DNA of 64,000 nucleotides from Parundibacterium terreum (GTDB taxonomy: Bacteria; Pseudomonadota; Gammaproteobacteria; Burkholderiales; Burkholderiaceae_D): positions 620,001 through 684,000 of the forward strand of contig NZ_BMED01000003.1 in NCBI RefSeq assembly GCF_014636315.1, given 5' to 3'. The stretch's first letter is position 1. Each line of letters starts with the position of its first letter. Shown piece by piece: positions 46,501-54,621 of the stretch. The translations under genes were made by a program, and so were the position numbers. The notes below the pieces were generated by a model. It was not told the DNA's origin. It saw only the letters and a list, made by a program, of their open reading frames with translations, and ran no database searches.

Positions 46501-46804
46501 TATTGGCGTTAGGCTGGAAGAAAATCTTGATGATGGAAATGCCGGCCAGTGACTGCGACTCTATATGTTCGATGTCGTTGACGGTGGTGGTCAGGCTGCG
46601 TTCATTAACAGCGGCGATGCGCTGCCCCATCTCCTGCGCCGACAGGCCGTTGTAGTTCCAGATGATACTGACAACCGGGATATTAATCTCGGGGAAAATA
46701 TCCGTTGCCATTTTAGTCAGCACCAGCGGGGTCGACAATAGTATCAACAGCGCCATGACGATGAAGGTATAAGGCCGCCTTAGCGCAATATTAACGATCC
46801 ACAT
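43577..46804 (-). CDS. RND-family efflux permease
   Basis: The 1075-residue pump exchanges protons for substrate. It has twelve predicted membrane helices in two halves, each followed by a large periplasmic loop. Landmarks are the N-terminal ALRRPYTFIVMALLILLSTPLV, the loop phrase ATDIFPEINIPVVSI, the proton-relay helix with GGLALAVGILVDDATVTIENIERHL (two acidic residues), and the second-half GVATANSILMVSFA. This pattern belongs to the broad HAE-1-like group. No heavy-metal CzcA motif was noticed. It heads the three-gene operon. Confidence 0.93.
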   Translation of the reverse strand: MWIVNIALRRPYTFIVMALLILLSTPLVLTKMATDIFPEINIPVVSIIWNYNGLSAQEMGQRIAAVNERSLTTTVNDIEHIESQSLAGISIIKIFFQPNANIQTAIAQVVSIEQAQLRQLPAGITPPLVIKYSASSIPVIQLGLSSATMTEQSLFDTAVNFLRPQLITIPGAAVPFPFGGKSRLVSVDLDTQALLSKGLTPTDVVTAVNAQNLALPSGTAKIGTTEFNVNMNGSPDTIAGLNNIPVLNKNGTTTYLSEVARVRDGFSPQTNIVRQNGERGVLLSVLKNGGSSTLDIVNTLRGILPAAMQTLPKELKITQLFDQSVFVKAAITGVVHEALIAAVLTAAMILLFLGNWRSTCIIAVSIPLSILASIIALYALGETINIMTLGGLALAVGILVDDATVTIENIERHLHQGSDLHKAILDGAGEIAIPALVSTLCICIVFLPMFFLTGVARYLFVPLAEAVVFAMLASYVLSRTLVPTMVMLMMDKAHVDPNAKPSLLQRVYRGFDAAFEKFRGGYIIILSTLLTHRKTFGSIFLAFCVLSCGLVFGLGRDFFPGVDSGQIRLHMRAPTGTRIEETARLADEVEKAIREIIPAKEIGTVLDNLGLPYSGINLSYSNAGTIGTLDGEILVSLNEGHSPTGAYVEQLRKELPKRFPGLEFFFQPADIVTQILNFGLPAALDVQIAGADLPTNYAYASKLMKQVKQIPGAVDVHIQQKMDQPTLALDMDRSQIKQLGLNPVDVAQNLLVSLSGSFQTAPAFWLNPVNGVVYSIAVQTPQHQVSDLNALLRTPVRASSVSSTAGNGIVPSQLLSNLVQVKPAQQMAVVSHYNITPVIDLFVSVDGKDLGSVSGQVEKLVDQLRTELPRGTRIVIRGQVETMKTSFIGLGIGLLMAIVLVYLLIVVNFQSWVDAFIIVTALPAALAGIAWMLFLTGTTLSVPALTGAIMTMGVATANSILMVSFARQRLNEGLPPLSAALEAGATRIRPVLMTALAMIIGMIPMAIGLGEGAEQNAPLGRAVIGGLLFATISTLFFVPIVFAGIHRYLEHRKKASPHTASQPHSSSPAVEEGNS

Positions 46805-47406
46805 CTTAGATAAATTTCCGCAATGAATGTTGAACTGCCGGTGGCCCGATTAGCTTCTCAGTAGCCTGTTAGCTTGTCTTTGGCCGAATGATAGACTTGC
46901 TTATTGAGCAAAGCTCAGAGCAAAGTCCATGCCATCGGGCGGGGACATTGTAATGTATATCAGACAACCAGCCGGTGGTAACGATGAAGCGGGATATCTC
47001 TCGGCGCTAGCCTGTTTATCCCGGTTTCAGAGGCTAGGATGATATGCGCTTTCCTGTTTGGGTGTGCATCAGCATGGTAACGGCTTGTATCGCTAGTTTG
47101 CTGTCTGTCATCAGGGTGAAATATTCGTATTCACCGGCTTTGTTATGCTTAAAATTATGGCAAATATTGTTATTTAATTATAAAAAGCGCGCTGCTCCGG
47201 CCGGTTTGCCGCGCATCTGGCCTGAACTTGGCCGCGACGTGGCAGGCATCGGCTGCCGCTTTCAGCGTGTCTCACTGGGGAAGTCCTTCCCGCATCCGCC
47301 GATTTTTTGTAAATTACTCTAACTCCTTGATTTGTAATATACTCTCATCTTTCTAGCCTTCGCTTACCTTCTGTTGATTGTCTTAGATATACGATATTGC
47401 CAGCAA
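46805..47406. other. Gap between the efflux operon and rhlE
   Basis: About 600 bases have no well-supported gene. A TTGCT-TATTG-AGCAA palindrome lies at 46897-46911, and a very AT-rich stretch at 47140-47190. A 92-codon frame at 47044-47322 lacks a ribosome site and homology features and is not accepted. The area must contain divergent promoters for the RND operon and rhlE. Confidence 0.35.
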
Positions 47407-47446
47407 ACTCCGTTGGCACCGTGCTCAACTCACGGGAAGCTCACCA
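47407..47446 (+). pseudogene. Diverged tRNA 3'-half remnant
   Basis: Forty bases (ACTCCGTTGGCACCGTGCTC... ending CACCA) match the 3' half of the CAT tRNA at 13911-13949 and of attR in 34 of 40 positions; five of the six differences are transitions. The 5' half of the tRNA is absent. It ends seven bases before the rhlE ATG. It may be an old attachment-site scar or a tRNA-like leader element. Confidence 0.7.
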
Positions 47447-47453
47447 CCATACA

Positions 47454-48989
47454 ATGACTGATATCAAGTCCGATACCGATACTACACAGGGCAGCTTAGT
47501 TGCCGACGCCGCAGACGCTTCTACCGTGAAACCTGTACCCACTGTCCGCTTTGAAGATTTCGGCCTTGCGCCGGAAATTTTGCGCGCCTTGTCCGATCAG
47601 GGCTATGTGCATCCTACGCCTATCCAGGCCGAGGCAATTCCGGTTGTATTGCAGGGCCGCGACGTGATGGGTGCGGCGCAAACAGGTACAGGTAAAACTG
47701 CCGGTTTCGCATTGCCTATCATTCAGTTGCTGATGGCGCATGCTAGTGCCAGTGCCTCTCCGGCGCGCCATCCGGTGCGTGCGCTGATACTGACACCAAC
47801 ACGCGAGCTGGCCGATCAGGTTGCCGACAATGTCATCGCCTATTCCAAATACACGCCTTTGCGCGCAACCGTGGTATTCGGCGGCATGGATATGGCGCCG
47901 CAGGTAGCTGCGTTGCGCTCCGGCATAGAGATCGTCATTGCGACGCCGGGCCGCCTGCTGGATCACGTGCAGCAAAAAACCATCAACCTGTCGCAGACCC
48001 AGATTCTGGTGATGGACGAGGCTGACCGCATGCTGGACATGGGCTTCTTGCCGGACCTGCAGCGCATCATCAACCTGCTGCCTGCGAAGCGCCAGAACCT
48101 GATGTTCTCTGCGACTTTCTCGCAAGAGATCAAAAAGCTGGCGGCCAGCTTTCTGACCAGCCCGGTAACGATAGAAGTGGCGCGCAGCAATGCGACAGCA
48201 GAAAACGTTACCCAGATTTTGTACAAGGTGGCAGAAGAGGAAAAGCGCGATGCGGTTTCCTTCATCATTCGCGAGCGCGGGTTGAAACAGGTCATCGTCT
48301 TCTCCAATACCAAGATAGGCGCGTCACGCCTGGCGGTGCATCTGGTGAAGCAGGGCGTGAAAGCCTCCGCGATTCACGGCGATAAATCCCAGTCCGAACG
48401 TATGGCGGCACTGGAAGCATTCAAGCGCGGCGAAGTAGAGGTGCTGGTAGCAACCGACGTTGCGGCCCGCGGCCTGGATATTTCCGAGATGCCTTGCGTG
48501 ATCAATTTTGACCTGCCTTACAACGCAGAAGACTATGTGCACCGTATCGGCCGTACTGGCCGCGCTGGCGCCAAGGGCGATGCGATCTCGCTGCATACGG
48601 ACAAGGATGAACGCCTGCTGATCGATATAGAAAAACTGATCAAGCAAAAAATCGTGCGCCTGCAACTGGCTGGATTTGTGGCTACTTCAGTGCATGGCGC
48701 AGAGCGCCGTCCGCGTGAAGCTGCGCGCGTAGAACGCTCCGAGCGTCCAGAACGTAGTGAGCGCGGTGACCGTGGTGATCGCGCAGAGCGTAGTGAACGC
48801 ACAGAGCGTCCATCGCGCGGCTACAATCCTCCGCGTGAAAAAGTCGATCCATGGTTCCTGAAACCGTATGAGCCAAGCACCGGCGCAGTGGCACCAGTCA
48901 ATGGCAATGCAGCGCCAGTGCAGAATGTGGTCAGCAGCAAGCCGCAGAAAAAGGCCGCCTTGCTGGGTGGTTTGGTCAAGCAGTCGTAG
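47454..48989 (+). CDS. rhlE: DEAD-box RNA helicase RhlE
   Basis: The 511-residue helicase has all main motifs: Q-motif (FGLAPEILRALSDQGYVHPTPIQ), motif I (AAQTGTGKT), PTRELADQ, TPGRLLD, DEAD (VMDEADRMLD), SAT (MFSATFS), then ATDVAARGLDI and HRIGRTGRAG. The C-terminal tail is arginine-rich with ERSERPERSERGDRGDRAE-type repeats, which bind RNA nonspecifically. It acts in ribosome assembly and RNA decay, often at low temperature. The ATG at 47454 gives the usual start; an in-frame codon upstream would read through the tRNA-like remnant and is rejected. Confidence 0.93.
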   Translation: MTDIKSDTDTTQGSLVADAADASTVKPVPTVRFEDFGLAPEILRALSDQGYVHPTPIQAEAIPVVLQGRDVMGAAQTGTGKTAGFALPIIQLLMAHASASASPARHPVRALILTPTRELADQVADNVIAYSKYTPLRATVVFGGMDMAPQVAALRSGIEIVIATPGRLLDHVQQKTINLSQTQILVMDEADRMLDMGFLPDLQRIINLLPAKRQNLMFSATFSQEIKKLAASFLTSPVTIEVARSNATAENVTQILYKVAEEEKRDAVSFIIRERGLKQVIVFSNTKIGASRLAVHLVKQGVKASAIHGDKSQSERMAALEAFKRGEVEVLVATDVAARGLDISEMPCVINFDLPYNAEDYVHRIGRTGRAGAKGDAISLHTDKDERLLIDIEKLIKQKIVRLQLAGFVATSVHGAERRPREAARVERSERPERSERGDRGDRAERSERTERPSRGYNPPREKVDPWFLKPYEPSTGAVAPVNGNAAPVQNVVSSKPQKKAALLGGLVKQS

Positions 48990-49028
48990 TACGGCTGTAT
49001 AAAAGGATAGACGTCGTTGGCAGGGCCA

Positions 49029-49052
49029 GCAGCCGGAAGCAAGTTCCGGTTG
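49029..49052. terminator. Hairpin between convergent rhlE and gluQ
   Basis: AGCCGGAA pairs with TTCCGGTT around GCAAG. The stem lies between the two convergent genes, but no T run follows on either strand, so termination is only possible. Confidence 0.35.
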
Positions 49053-49067
49053 CCGCCTGTCAGCAGT

Positions 49068-49994
49068 TTAAACCGCCTGGCGTTTTTCCAGCATTTCCTT
49101 CCAGGCCGGTATGGCCGCTTTCCAGAATTCTTCAATACTATCCGCACTGATATGCAGTCCTAAAAACTGCGCCGCAGGCAGTAGCGCCTTCTTTAGCAAA
49201 TCCTGGCCGGATGAGCCGTCGTCAAAGGCGATAGCGCCGGTCTGCTTGGATAATTTCTCACCGTTCGCGTTGTTTACTACCGGCACATGCAGATAGGCTG
49301 GCGTTGGCACGCCCAGCAGGTCTTGCAGGTAAATCTGTCTGGCGGTGGAGTCCAGAAGGTCTGCACCGCGCACGACGTGGGTAATGCCCTGCGCTGCATC
49401 ATCGACCACCACTGCCAACTGATAGGCCCAGAATCCATCGGCGCGTTTCAGCACGAAATCGCCGACCTCGCTGCTAAGATCCTGCTGCATGTCGCCATAC
49501 CAGCGGTCATGGAAACGGATCACTGCCTGGCTTGGTTCGGGAACCCTTAGACGATAGGCGCGCGCCTGTTTGCCCGGTGCCAGCCCTTGCCGGCAGGTGC
49601 CGGGATAAATCAGCGCCGAGGGACCCTGGATGCCAGTGCGGGAGTCGGCGATCTCCTTGCGTGAGCAGGAGCAGGCGTAGATGTTTTTACCCAGAGCCTC
49701 GAAGGCTGCCTCGTACAGATGCTGGCGCTGGCTTTGCCACTGCACATCGGCATCTATATCCATGCCGCAGCGGTATAGCGATTGCAGGATAGCCTGGTCC
49801 GCGCCTTCCACATTGCGGTCAAAGTCCACGTCCTCCATCCGTACCAGCCAGATGCCGTCATGTGCCCTGGCATCCAGATAGCTGGCCATCGCCGCCACCA
49901 GTGAACCCATATGCAAGGGGCCGGTTGGGGAGGGGGCAAAGCGGCCTATATAGGGCGGCTTGACCGATGTTTGCGATGCTGAGGTGAGCGTCAT
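49068..49994 (-). CDS. gluQ: Glutamyl-Q tRNA(Asp) synthetase
   Basis: The 308-residue enzyme is a short glutamyl-tRNA synthetase without the anticodon-binding domain. It attaches glutamate to the queuosine base of tRNA-Asp. It shows GRFAPSPTGPLHMGSLVAA (HIGH-like motif), a zinc cluster (YACSCSRKEI...YPGTCRQG) and EKLSKQTGA (KMSKS-like motif). Length and motifs match the family. It overlaps the LysR gene by four bases, in the same direction. The pairing with a LysR regulator is probably just local gene packing. Confidence 0.93.
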   Translation of the reverse strand: MTLTSASQTSVKPPYIGRFAPSPTGPLHMGSLVAAMASYLDARAHDGIWLVRMEDVDFDRNVEGADQAILQSLYRCGMDIDADVQWQSQRQHLYEAAFEALGKNIYACSCSRKEIADSRTGIQGPSALIYPGTCRQGLAPGKQARAYRLRVPEPSQAVIRFHDRWYGDMQQDLSSEVGDFVLKRADGFWAYQLAVVVDDAAQGITHVVRGADLLDSTARQIYLQDLLGVPTPAYLHVPVVNNANGEKLSKQTGAIAFDDGSSGQDLLKKALLPAAQFLGLHISADSIEEFWKAAIPAWKEMLEKRQAV

Positions 49995-50914
49995 GCCGGG
50001 TTCCCCATCAGCTTGCGCTGTATCGCAGGATCGGCAAGCCGCTGCAGGAACCAGTGCAAGGCCTTGCCCTTGTCGGTACTGCGCCAGGCAATGCGGTTAT
50101 TGCCGCCGGGCCGGGTTTCCAGTGTATTTTTTTCCACCAGTGCGCCGGACTCCAGATAGGGCGCGGCCATCATTCTCGGCAAGTGGCCGCAACCCAACCC
50201 CGCCAGTTGTGCTGCAAGTTTTGCCTGCAGCGAGGGCACGGTCAGCGTGTCCTGGCCGGTCAGCAGGCCGGCCGTGATCGCAGGCAGGTTGCGGCCGGTA
50301 TCCCCTACTGCAATGGCGCGATGTCCCTGCACCATCGCCGCAGTCAGCGGATCAGGCACTTTAGCCAGTGGGTGCTGTGGCGCCACCGCGAATACCCAGT
50401 CTATGGTGCCAAACAGGCGGGTCTGGTAGTCGCCGTGCATGCGTATGGTGTCGGGGCCGTCATACGCGGCGCCGATGGCGAGGTCCGAGCGGCCCGACAG
50501 TAGCGATTCCCAGACGCCGGACAAGACTTCCTGCGAAATGCGCAGGCGGGTACCGCAAGCCTGCTGCTCAAATTCGTGTATCAGCGGCAGCAGGTTTTCA
50601 AACTCTATGATGCCGTCTATAACAATGCGCAGCTCCACTTCCCAGCCGGTGGCCGTGCGCTTGACGCGTTGTTCCAGTTCTTCTGCGGCATTCAGCAGAT
50701 GGCGTCCTTGGGTCAGCAGCTCCCGGCCTGCCGTGGTCAGCTTGGCCCGGTGACCGCGTCTGTCATACAACAGCAGGTCCAGATCGTCTTCCAGTTTGCG
50801 GATACTATAGGTGATCGCGGACGGCACTTTATCCAGTTCGGCCGCCGCTGCCGCGAAGCTGCCTTTGCGCTCTATCGCGTCCAGTATCTGTAGTGCTTCC
50901 AGTGTCAGATTCAT
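49991..50914 (-). CDS. LysR-type transcriptional regulator
   Basis: The 307-residue regulator has an N-terminal winged HTH (LEALQILDAIERKGSFAAAAAELDKVPSAITYSIRKLEDDL) and a substrate-binding domain from about residue 90. It is divergent from the pirin and flavodoxin-like genes, with a 130-base gap that contains a TTCAAAAA inverted repeat, so it likely controls those genes and itself. The start at ATG 50914 is chosen, because a codon 15 bases earlier lacks a ribosome site. The ligand is not known; similar LysR/pirin/quinone-reductase sets respond to quinone-like or electrophilic compounds. Confidence 0.88.
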   Translation of the reverse strand: MNLTLEALQILDAIERKGSFAAAAAELDKVPSAITYSIRKLEDDLDLLLYDRRGHRAKLTTAGRELLTQGRHLLNAAEELEQRVKRTATGWEVELRIVIDGIIEFENLLPLIHEFEQQACGTRLRISQEVLSGVWESLLSGRSDLAIGAAYDGPDTIRMHGDYQTRLFGTIDWVFAVAPQHPLAKVPDPLTAAMVQGHRAIAVGDTGRNLPAITAGLLTGQDTLTVPSLQAKLAAQLAGLGCGHLPRMMAAPYLESGALVEKNTLETRPGGNNRIAWRSTDKGKALHWFLQRLADPAIQRKLMGNPA

Positions 50915-50924
50915 AATAATAAAC

Positions 50925-51034
50925 TTCAAAAAATCTTATTCAGAATTTTTGAATGAATTGGCTAAAAATATGCTCTTATATTAGCGCAAATGCCCATATA
51001 TAGTATTCAATCGATGTAGCAAAATTTTGAATAA
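50925..51034 (+). promoter_or_regulatory. LysR operator candidates between lysR and pirin genes
   Basis: TTCAAAAAAT (50925-50934) and AATTTTTGAA (50944-50953) form an inverted repeat with one mismatch and a nine-base spacer. A second, weaker TTCAA...TTTTGAA pair lies at 51007-51032, just before the pirin ribosome site. Both have the T-N11-A-like symmetry typical of LysR boxes. Confidence 0.5.
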
Positions 51035-51044
51035 AGGAGTGCTT

Positions 51045-51746
51045 ATGATTTCAGTTCGTTCTTCCCAGGAGCGCGGCTATGCAGAGCACGGCTGGTTGAA
51101 GTCCTACCATAGCTTTTCCTTCGCCGACTACCATGATCCGCGCCATATGGGTTTTGGTCCGCTGCGCGTGATCAATGAAGACTGGATAGACCCCGGTATG
51201 GGCTTTGGCACACATGGCCACCGCGACATGGAAATCATCACCTATGTGCTGGAGGGCGAGATCGCGCACAAGGACAGCATGGGCAATGGCAGCGTCATAC
51301 GCCCGGGCGATGTGCAGCGCATGAGTGCCGGCACAGGCGTGATGCACTCCGAATTTAACGCATCCCAGCAAAATTCCGCCCACCTGTTGCAGATCTGGAT
51401 CATGCCGGATCGTGGCGGCATTGCTCCCAGCTATGAAGAAAAAAACTTCAGCCGGGAAGACAAGCTGGGCCGCCTGAAGCTGGTTGCTTCTCCGGATGCG
51501 GAAGACGGCGCGGTCAAGATCCATCAGGATGCGCGCCTGTATGTGGGCCTGTTTGACGGCGAGCAGCAAGCCAGCCTGAACCTGGCCAAGGGGCGCCTGG
51601 CCTATGTGCATGTGGCGCGCGGCGAGCTGACAGTAAATGGCGTCGCGCTGAAAACCGGCGATGCCGTCAAGCTGCAGGAAGAAGAATTGCTGAGCATAGA
51701 GCAAGGCAAGCAGGCTGAAGTACTGGTATTTGATTTGCCCGTTTAG
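51045..51746 (+). CDS. Pirin-family protein (YhhW-like, putative quercetinase)
   Basis: The 233-residue bicupin has the N-terminal metal site HxH...E...H: GFGTHGHRDMEIITYVLEGEIAH with later GVMHSEFN. Bacterial pirins such as YhhW bind iron or nickel and can oxidise quercetin; others regulate metabolism. The ATG at 51045 follows an excellent AAAGGAG. The gene is divergent from a LysR regulator and followed by a flavodoxin-like reductase, a common trio. The true substrate here is unknown. Confidence 0.9.
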   Translation: MISVRSSQERGYAEHGWLKSYHSFSFADYHDPRHMGFGPLRVINEDWIDPGMGFGTHGHRDMEIITYVLEGEIAHKDSMGNGSVIRPGDVQRMSAGTGVMHSEFNASQQNSAHLLQIWIMPDRGGIAPSYEEKNFSREDKLGRLKLVASPDAEDGAVKIHQDARLYVGLFDGEQQASLNLAKGRLAYVHVARGELTVNGVALKTGDAVKLQEEELLSIEQGKQAEVLVFDLPV

Positions 51747-51778
51747 TTTTTGCTGGTTTTTACCGTAGGTCTCGTAAG

Positions 51779-51820
51779 CCTCGTAGTGGAGGTGACTTGT
51801 GAGTCATTGCCACTACGAGG
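51779..51820 (+). promoter_or_regulatory. Long hairpin between the pirin and flavodoxin-like genes
   Basis: CCTCGTAGTGG (51779-51789) pairs perfectly with CCACTACGAGG (51810-51820), with an inner TGACT/AGTCA stem. It is followed by AAAATTTT but no T run, 28 bases before the next ATG. It could act as a partial terminator, an mRNA-stability element or a small-repeat insertion. Confidence 0.6.
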
Positions 51821-51848
51821 AAAATTTTAATCTCAATAAGGATATTTC

Positions 51849-52418
51849 ATGAAAAAAGTAGCGATCGTTTATCACTCAGGTTATGGCCACACGACAAAAG
51901 CAGCAGAAGCAGTACACGCCGGTATCGTTGCGGCTGGCGCATCTTCAGAATTGATCCTGATTGATGCTGAAGGCAATATTTCTGAGGCAGCATGGGAAAC
52001 ACTGGCAGCCGCTGATGCGATCGTATTCGGTTCCCCGACTTACATGGGCACCGTGTCCTGGCAGTTCAAGAAATTTGCCGATGCCTCTTCCAAGCCTTGG
52101 TATTCCCAAGTATGGAAAGACAAGATTGCAGCCGCATTCACCAACTCTGCGTCAATGAACGGCGACAAGCTGTCTACGCTGCACTACCTGTTCACCTTGT
52201 CGCAACAGCATTCCATGATCTGGGTGGGCACAGGCTTGATGCCGTCCAACAGCAAAGCTGCACAACGTAACGACATCAACTACGTCGCCAGCTTCTCCGG
52301 CCTGATGACACAATCCCCATCCGATGCATCGCCGGAAGAAGGCCCATTGCCAGGCGATCTGGAAACAGCAAAACTGTTCGGCAAGCGTATTGCAGAAGTA
52401 GTTGCAAAACTGAAGTAA
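51849..52418 (+). CDS. Flavodoxin-like NAD(P)H:quinone oxidoreductase (WrbA-type)
   Basis: The 189-residue protein starts with a flavodoxin FMN loop (VAIVYHSGYGHTTKAAEAV) and has GSPTYMGTVSWQFKKFAD and an AAFTNSASMNGDK segment, as in the WrbA/NADPH-dependent FMN reductase family. It would reduce quinones by two electrons, avoiding radicals. It follows the pirin gene in the same direction and is probably under the same LysR control. GGAT-type ribosome site (AAGGATATTTC) precedes ATG 51849. It is shorter than some WrbA proteins, but has the core fold. Confidence 0.85.
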   Translation: MKKVAIVYHSGYGHTTKAAEAVHAGIVAAGASSELILIDAEGNISEAAWETLAAADAIVFGSPTYMGTVSWQFKKFADASSKPWYSQVWKDKIAAAFTNSASMNGDKLSTLHYLFTLSQQHSMIWVGTGLMPSNSKAAQRNDINYVASFSGLMTQSPSDASPEEGPLPGDLETAKLFGKRIAEVVAKLK

Positions 52419-52493
52419 TGTAGAACCCGGCAGGGCAAGGTGAAAATTGATGCGGCAGATAGAGCATTAACTTTTAGCTTACCCAAGCTGCTG

Positions 52494-52549
52494 ACGGCAG
52501 ATCCATGCTTGCTTTTCAATATGGCAAGAATGGATCTGCCGTTTTTTTT
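52494..52549 (+). terminator. Strong terminator after the flavodoxin-like gene
   Basis: ACGGCAGATCCAT...GCTTGC pairs with GCAAGA-ATGGATCTGCCGT, a stem of about 18 bp with one bulge and a TTTTCAATATG loop, followed by eight T. Confidence 0.9.
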
Positions 52550-52734
52550 ATGTCGTTATCTGGTACAAAGCAATCGCCCGCGTGCTTGCTTGCAGTAGAT
52601 GGCTATCATTGTGTTTGCATTTGATAAAGCCAAGTAATCACAATGGAAACGCGATTCATAAATATTGTTAAGCCTCTGTTTTTTTGAGAAAAAATTGCCG
52701 ATAATCAATGAAGGAAATCGGCGAGGAGCTTATC

Positions 52735-53454
52735 GTGTTTACCGTGTTAACGCGTTCTCATGCATTGTTGTGCACCCTGCTATTGTTTAATTGCTTGAGT
52801 GCGCGTGCCGCCGATTTGACCGAGCTTGAGCAGAAATGGCTGACCGCTGCCTGGCCGGTGGTTGTATATGCCCGCGCGATCAAGCTGCCGCTGGATATCA
52901 TCGTGCAGCCGGACACCAAGGCCAATGATGTACCCCTCGCATTAGGCTATGACGGCGGCCGTTGCAAGCTGGTGCTGTCGCTGCGCAATAATCCGCAGGC
53001 TGAGGCCAGCCTGGCTGGCACCGATCCCTCCCAGCATCGTCTGCTGATAGAGACCATGGCCGCGCATGAGATAGGCCATTGTTGGCGTTATGCGCAAGGC
53101 AAGTGGCATAGCCTGCCTAGCGGCTTTAATGAAGCCCGCGACCGCTCTGCCGCCGGCTTGAATAAAGACAAGCTGCCTAGCTTATTGGCGCTGCAGGAAG
53201 CACGGCGCGAAGAGGCATTTGCCGATCTGTTCGGCCTGGCCTGGACTTATCAATACCATCCGGCGCAATATCAGCAAGTGTATGCATGGCTGCAAAGCCA
53301 GCGCAGCGATACGGCGGCAATAGGGATCAGTCACGATACGATGGCGTGGGTACAACTGGCGCGCGACGCCAGGCGCTTTGAGCCGGGCGTCAATCCTTTT
53401 GAGCAGGCGCTGGGTTTATGGGGCCAGGGTTTGTTGGGCGAGGTGTCCCGATAA
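52735..53454 (+). CDS. Exported protein with gluzincin-like HExxH motif
   Basis: The 239-residue protein has a signal peptide (LLCTLLLFNCLSARA) and a zinc-binding HEIGH inside METMAAHEIGHCWRY, with a downstream EEAFADLFGLAW that supplies a glutamate ligand. This is the arrangement of gluzincin metallopeptidases. It may act in the periplasm or outside. I chose GTG 52735, with GAGGAG six bases upstream, over ATG 52708, which lacks a ribosome site and would put charged residues before the signal. No family name could be assigned; it stands alone with a terminator before it. Confidence 0.7.
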   Translation: MFTVLTRSHALLCTLLLFNCLSARAADLTELEQKWLTAAWPVVVYARAIKLPLDIIVQPDTKANDVPLALGYDGGRCKLVLSLRNNPQAEASLAGTDPSQHRLLIETMAAHEIGHCWRYAQGKWHSLPSGFNEARDRSAAGLNKDKLPSLLALQEARREEAFADLFGLAWTYQYHPAQYQQVYAWLQSQRSDTAAIGISHDTMAWVQLARDARRFEPGVNPFEQALGLWGQGLLGEVSR

Positions 53455-53484
53455 TAGCGTCTCAATAATAGCGCCCCAATTCTA

Positions 53485-54621
53485 CTAAGGCGACAACAGT
53501 TTGCCGCTGCGATAGGCGACTTCGCCGGCGATCTTGGCCAGTGTCGTGCCTTTATGCACATAGCGGTGCGCAATGCGCGCAAACAGCTTGCCGCTGACCG
53601 TGGCTTTGACACTCGTCGCGACGCCGCTGACCGGGTCGATCAATTCTGCGATAGAGTCTCCCTGCTTAACGGCATCGCCGGGAAGCTTGCTGAATACCAC
53701 GATGCCTGCATGCGCGGCGACCAGCGGTTCCACACCTTCCAGCGGCGTGGGTTTGCATAGCGCGGGCGGCAGGTTTTTCTCGCCCTGTGCGTCTTTCTCA
53801 ATATGGCCGGTGTGTACCAGGAAGGCAATCAGGGCTTCTGCATCCTGCTTCGCCAGCGCATGGCTGACGTCCACCTGTCCGCGCAGCTCCACCGTAACCG
53901 GCATGCAGGCCAGCGGCACAGGATAGTCTGGCGCAAAATGCTCGGCCAGCTCCCACCAGATGCGGCCGCAGGTTTCATCAAATGGGTCGTCACCGGATTC
54001 GGTTGCCAGCAGCAGCGCTTGCGCACCCAGCAAGCGGCTCAGGGGCATGGCAGCTTCGGCCAGCGGCGTGCCGGTATACAAATGCAGAACAGACTCATTG
54101 TCGCAATGCAGATCCAGCACAATATCTGCATCGATGGACAGCATCAGCAAAGTCTTTTTCAGGGTCTCTGTTTCCGACACCGGCTGCCAATCCATCAGCA
54201 ATTGCCTGGCCGCGCTGCGTATGGTGTTGACATTGTCTGCGCTGTCGCTGCCGAGTTTGTCTGCCAGTATCGTTTTGAGCTGCGGCACCAGGTTGCGGTA
54301 GCCACGATTGAAATTGATGCCGGAACTGAGATCAAAGCGCCCAAACGGCGTGCCCTGTATTACCTGCGCCAGGCCGACTGGATTGGCGACCGGCACCAGC
54401 ACGATTTCCGAGGACAGCCTGCCTTCTGCCTCCAGCAATTCCAGCCGCTGCCGCAGGTGCTGGGCCACCAGCATGCCCGGGATTTCATCTGCATGCAGCG
54501 AGGCCTGGATATACACCTTGCGGGTCTGCGGGGCGATACCGGCGTGGCCGAAATGCAGGCTCTGCAATTGTTTTTCCGAGTTGGAACTGGGCGATGGCAG
54601 GGAGTGGTATTCAATGCGCAT
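53485..54621 (-). CDS. AstE/aspartoacylase-family zinc hydrolase
   Basis: The 378-residue protein resembles succinylglutamate desuccinylase/aspartoacylase enzymes of the M14 fold: QASLHADEIPGMLVAQHL holds the first zinc ligands (His, Glu), VANPVGLAQ and NFNRGYRNL the substrate-binding arginine, and DLHCDNE the second zinc histidine. They cleave N-acyl amino acids or related amides. The C-terminal third looks like a beta-rich domain. It is transcribed away from a cyanophycinase gene 214 bases off. No arginine-succinyl pathway genes are near, so AstE proper is unlikely. Confidence 0.82.
   Translation of the reverse strand: MRIEYHSLPSPSSNSEKQLQSLHFGHAGIAPQTRKVYIQASLHADEIPGMLVAQHLRQRLELLEAEGRLSSEIVLVPVANPVGLAQVIQGTPFGRFDLSSGINFNRGYRNLVPQLKTILADKLGSDSADNVNTIRSAARQLLMDWQPVSETETLKKTLLMLSIDADIVLDLHCDNESVLHLYTGTPLAEAAMPLSRLLGAQALLLATESGDDPFDETCGRIWWELAEHFAPDYPVPLACMPVTVELRGQVDVSHALAKQDAEALIAFLVHTGHIEKDAQGEKNLPPALCKPTPLEGVEPLVAAHAGIVVFSKLPGDAVKQGDSIAELIDPVSGVATSVKATVSGKLFARIAHRYVHKGTTLAKIAGEVAYRSGKLLSP

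Noticed and set aside
47044..47322. 92-codon plus-strand frame before rhlE
   Set aside because: No ribosome site, no recognisable motif, and the composition changes abruptly inside the frame.
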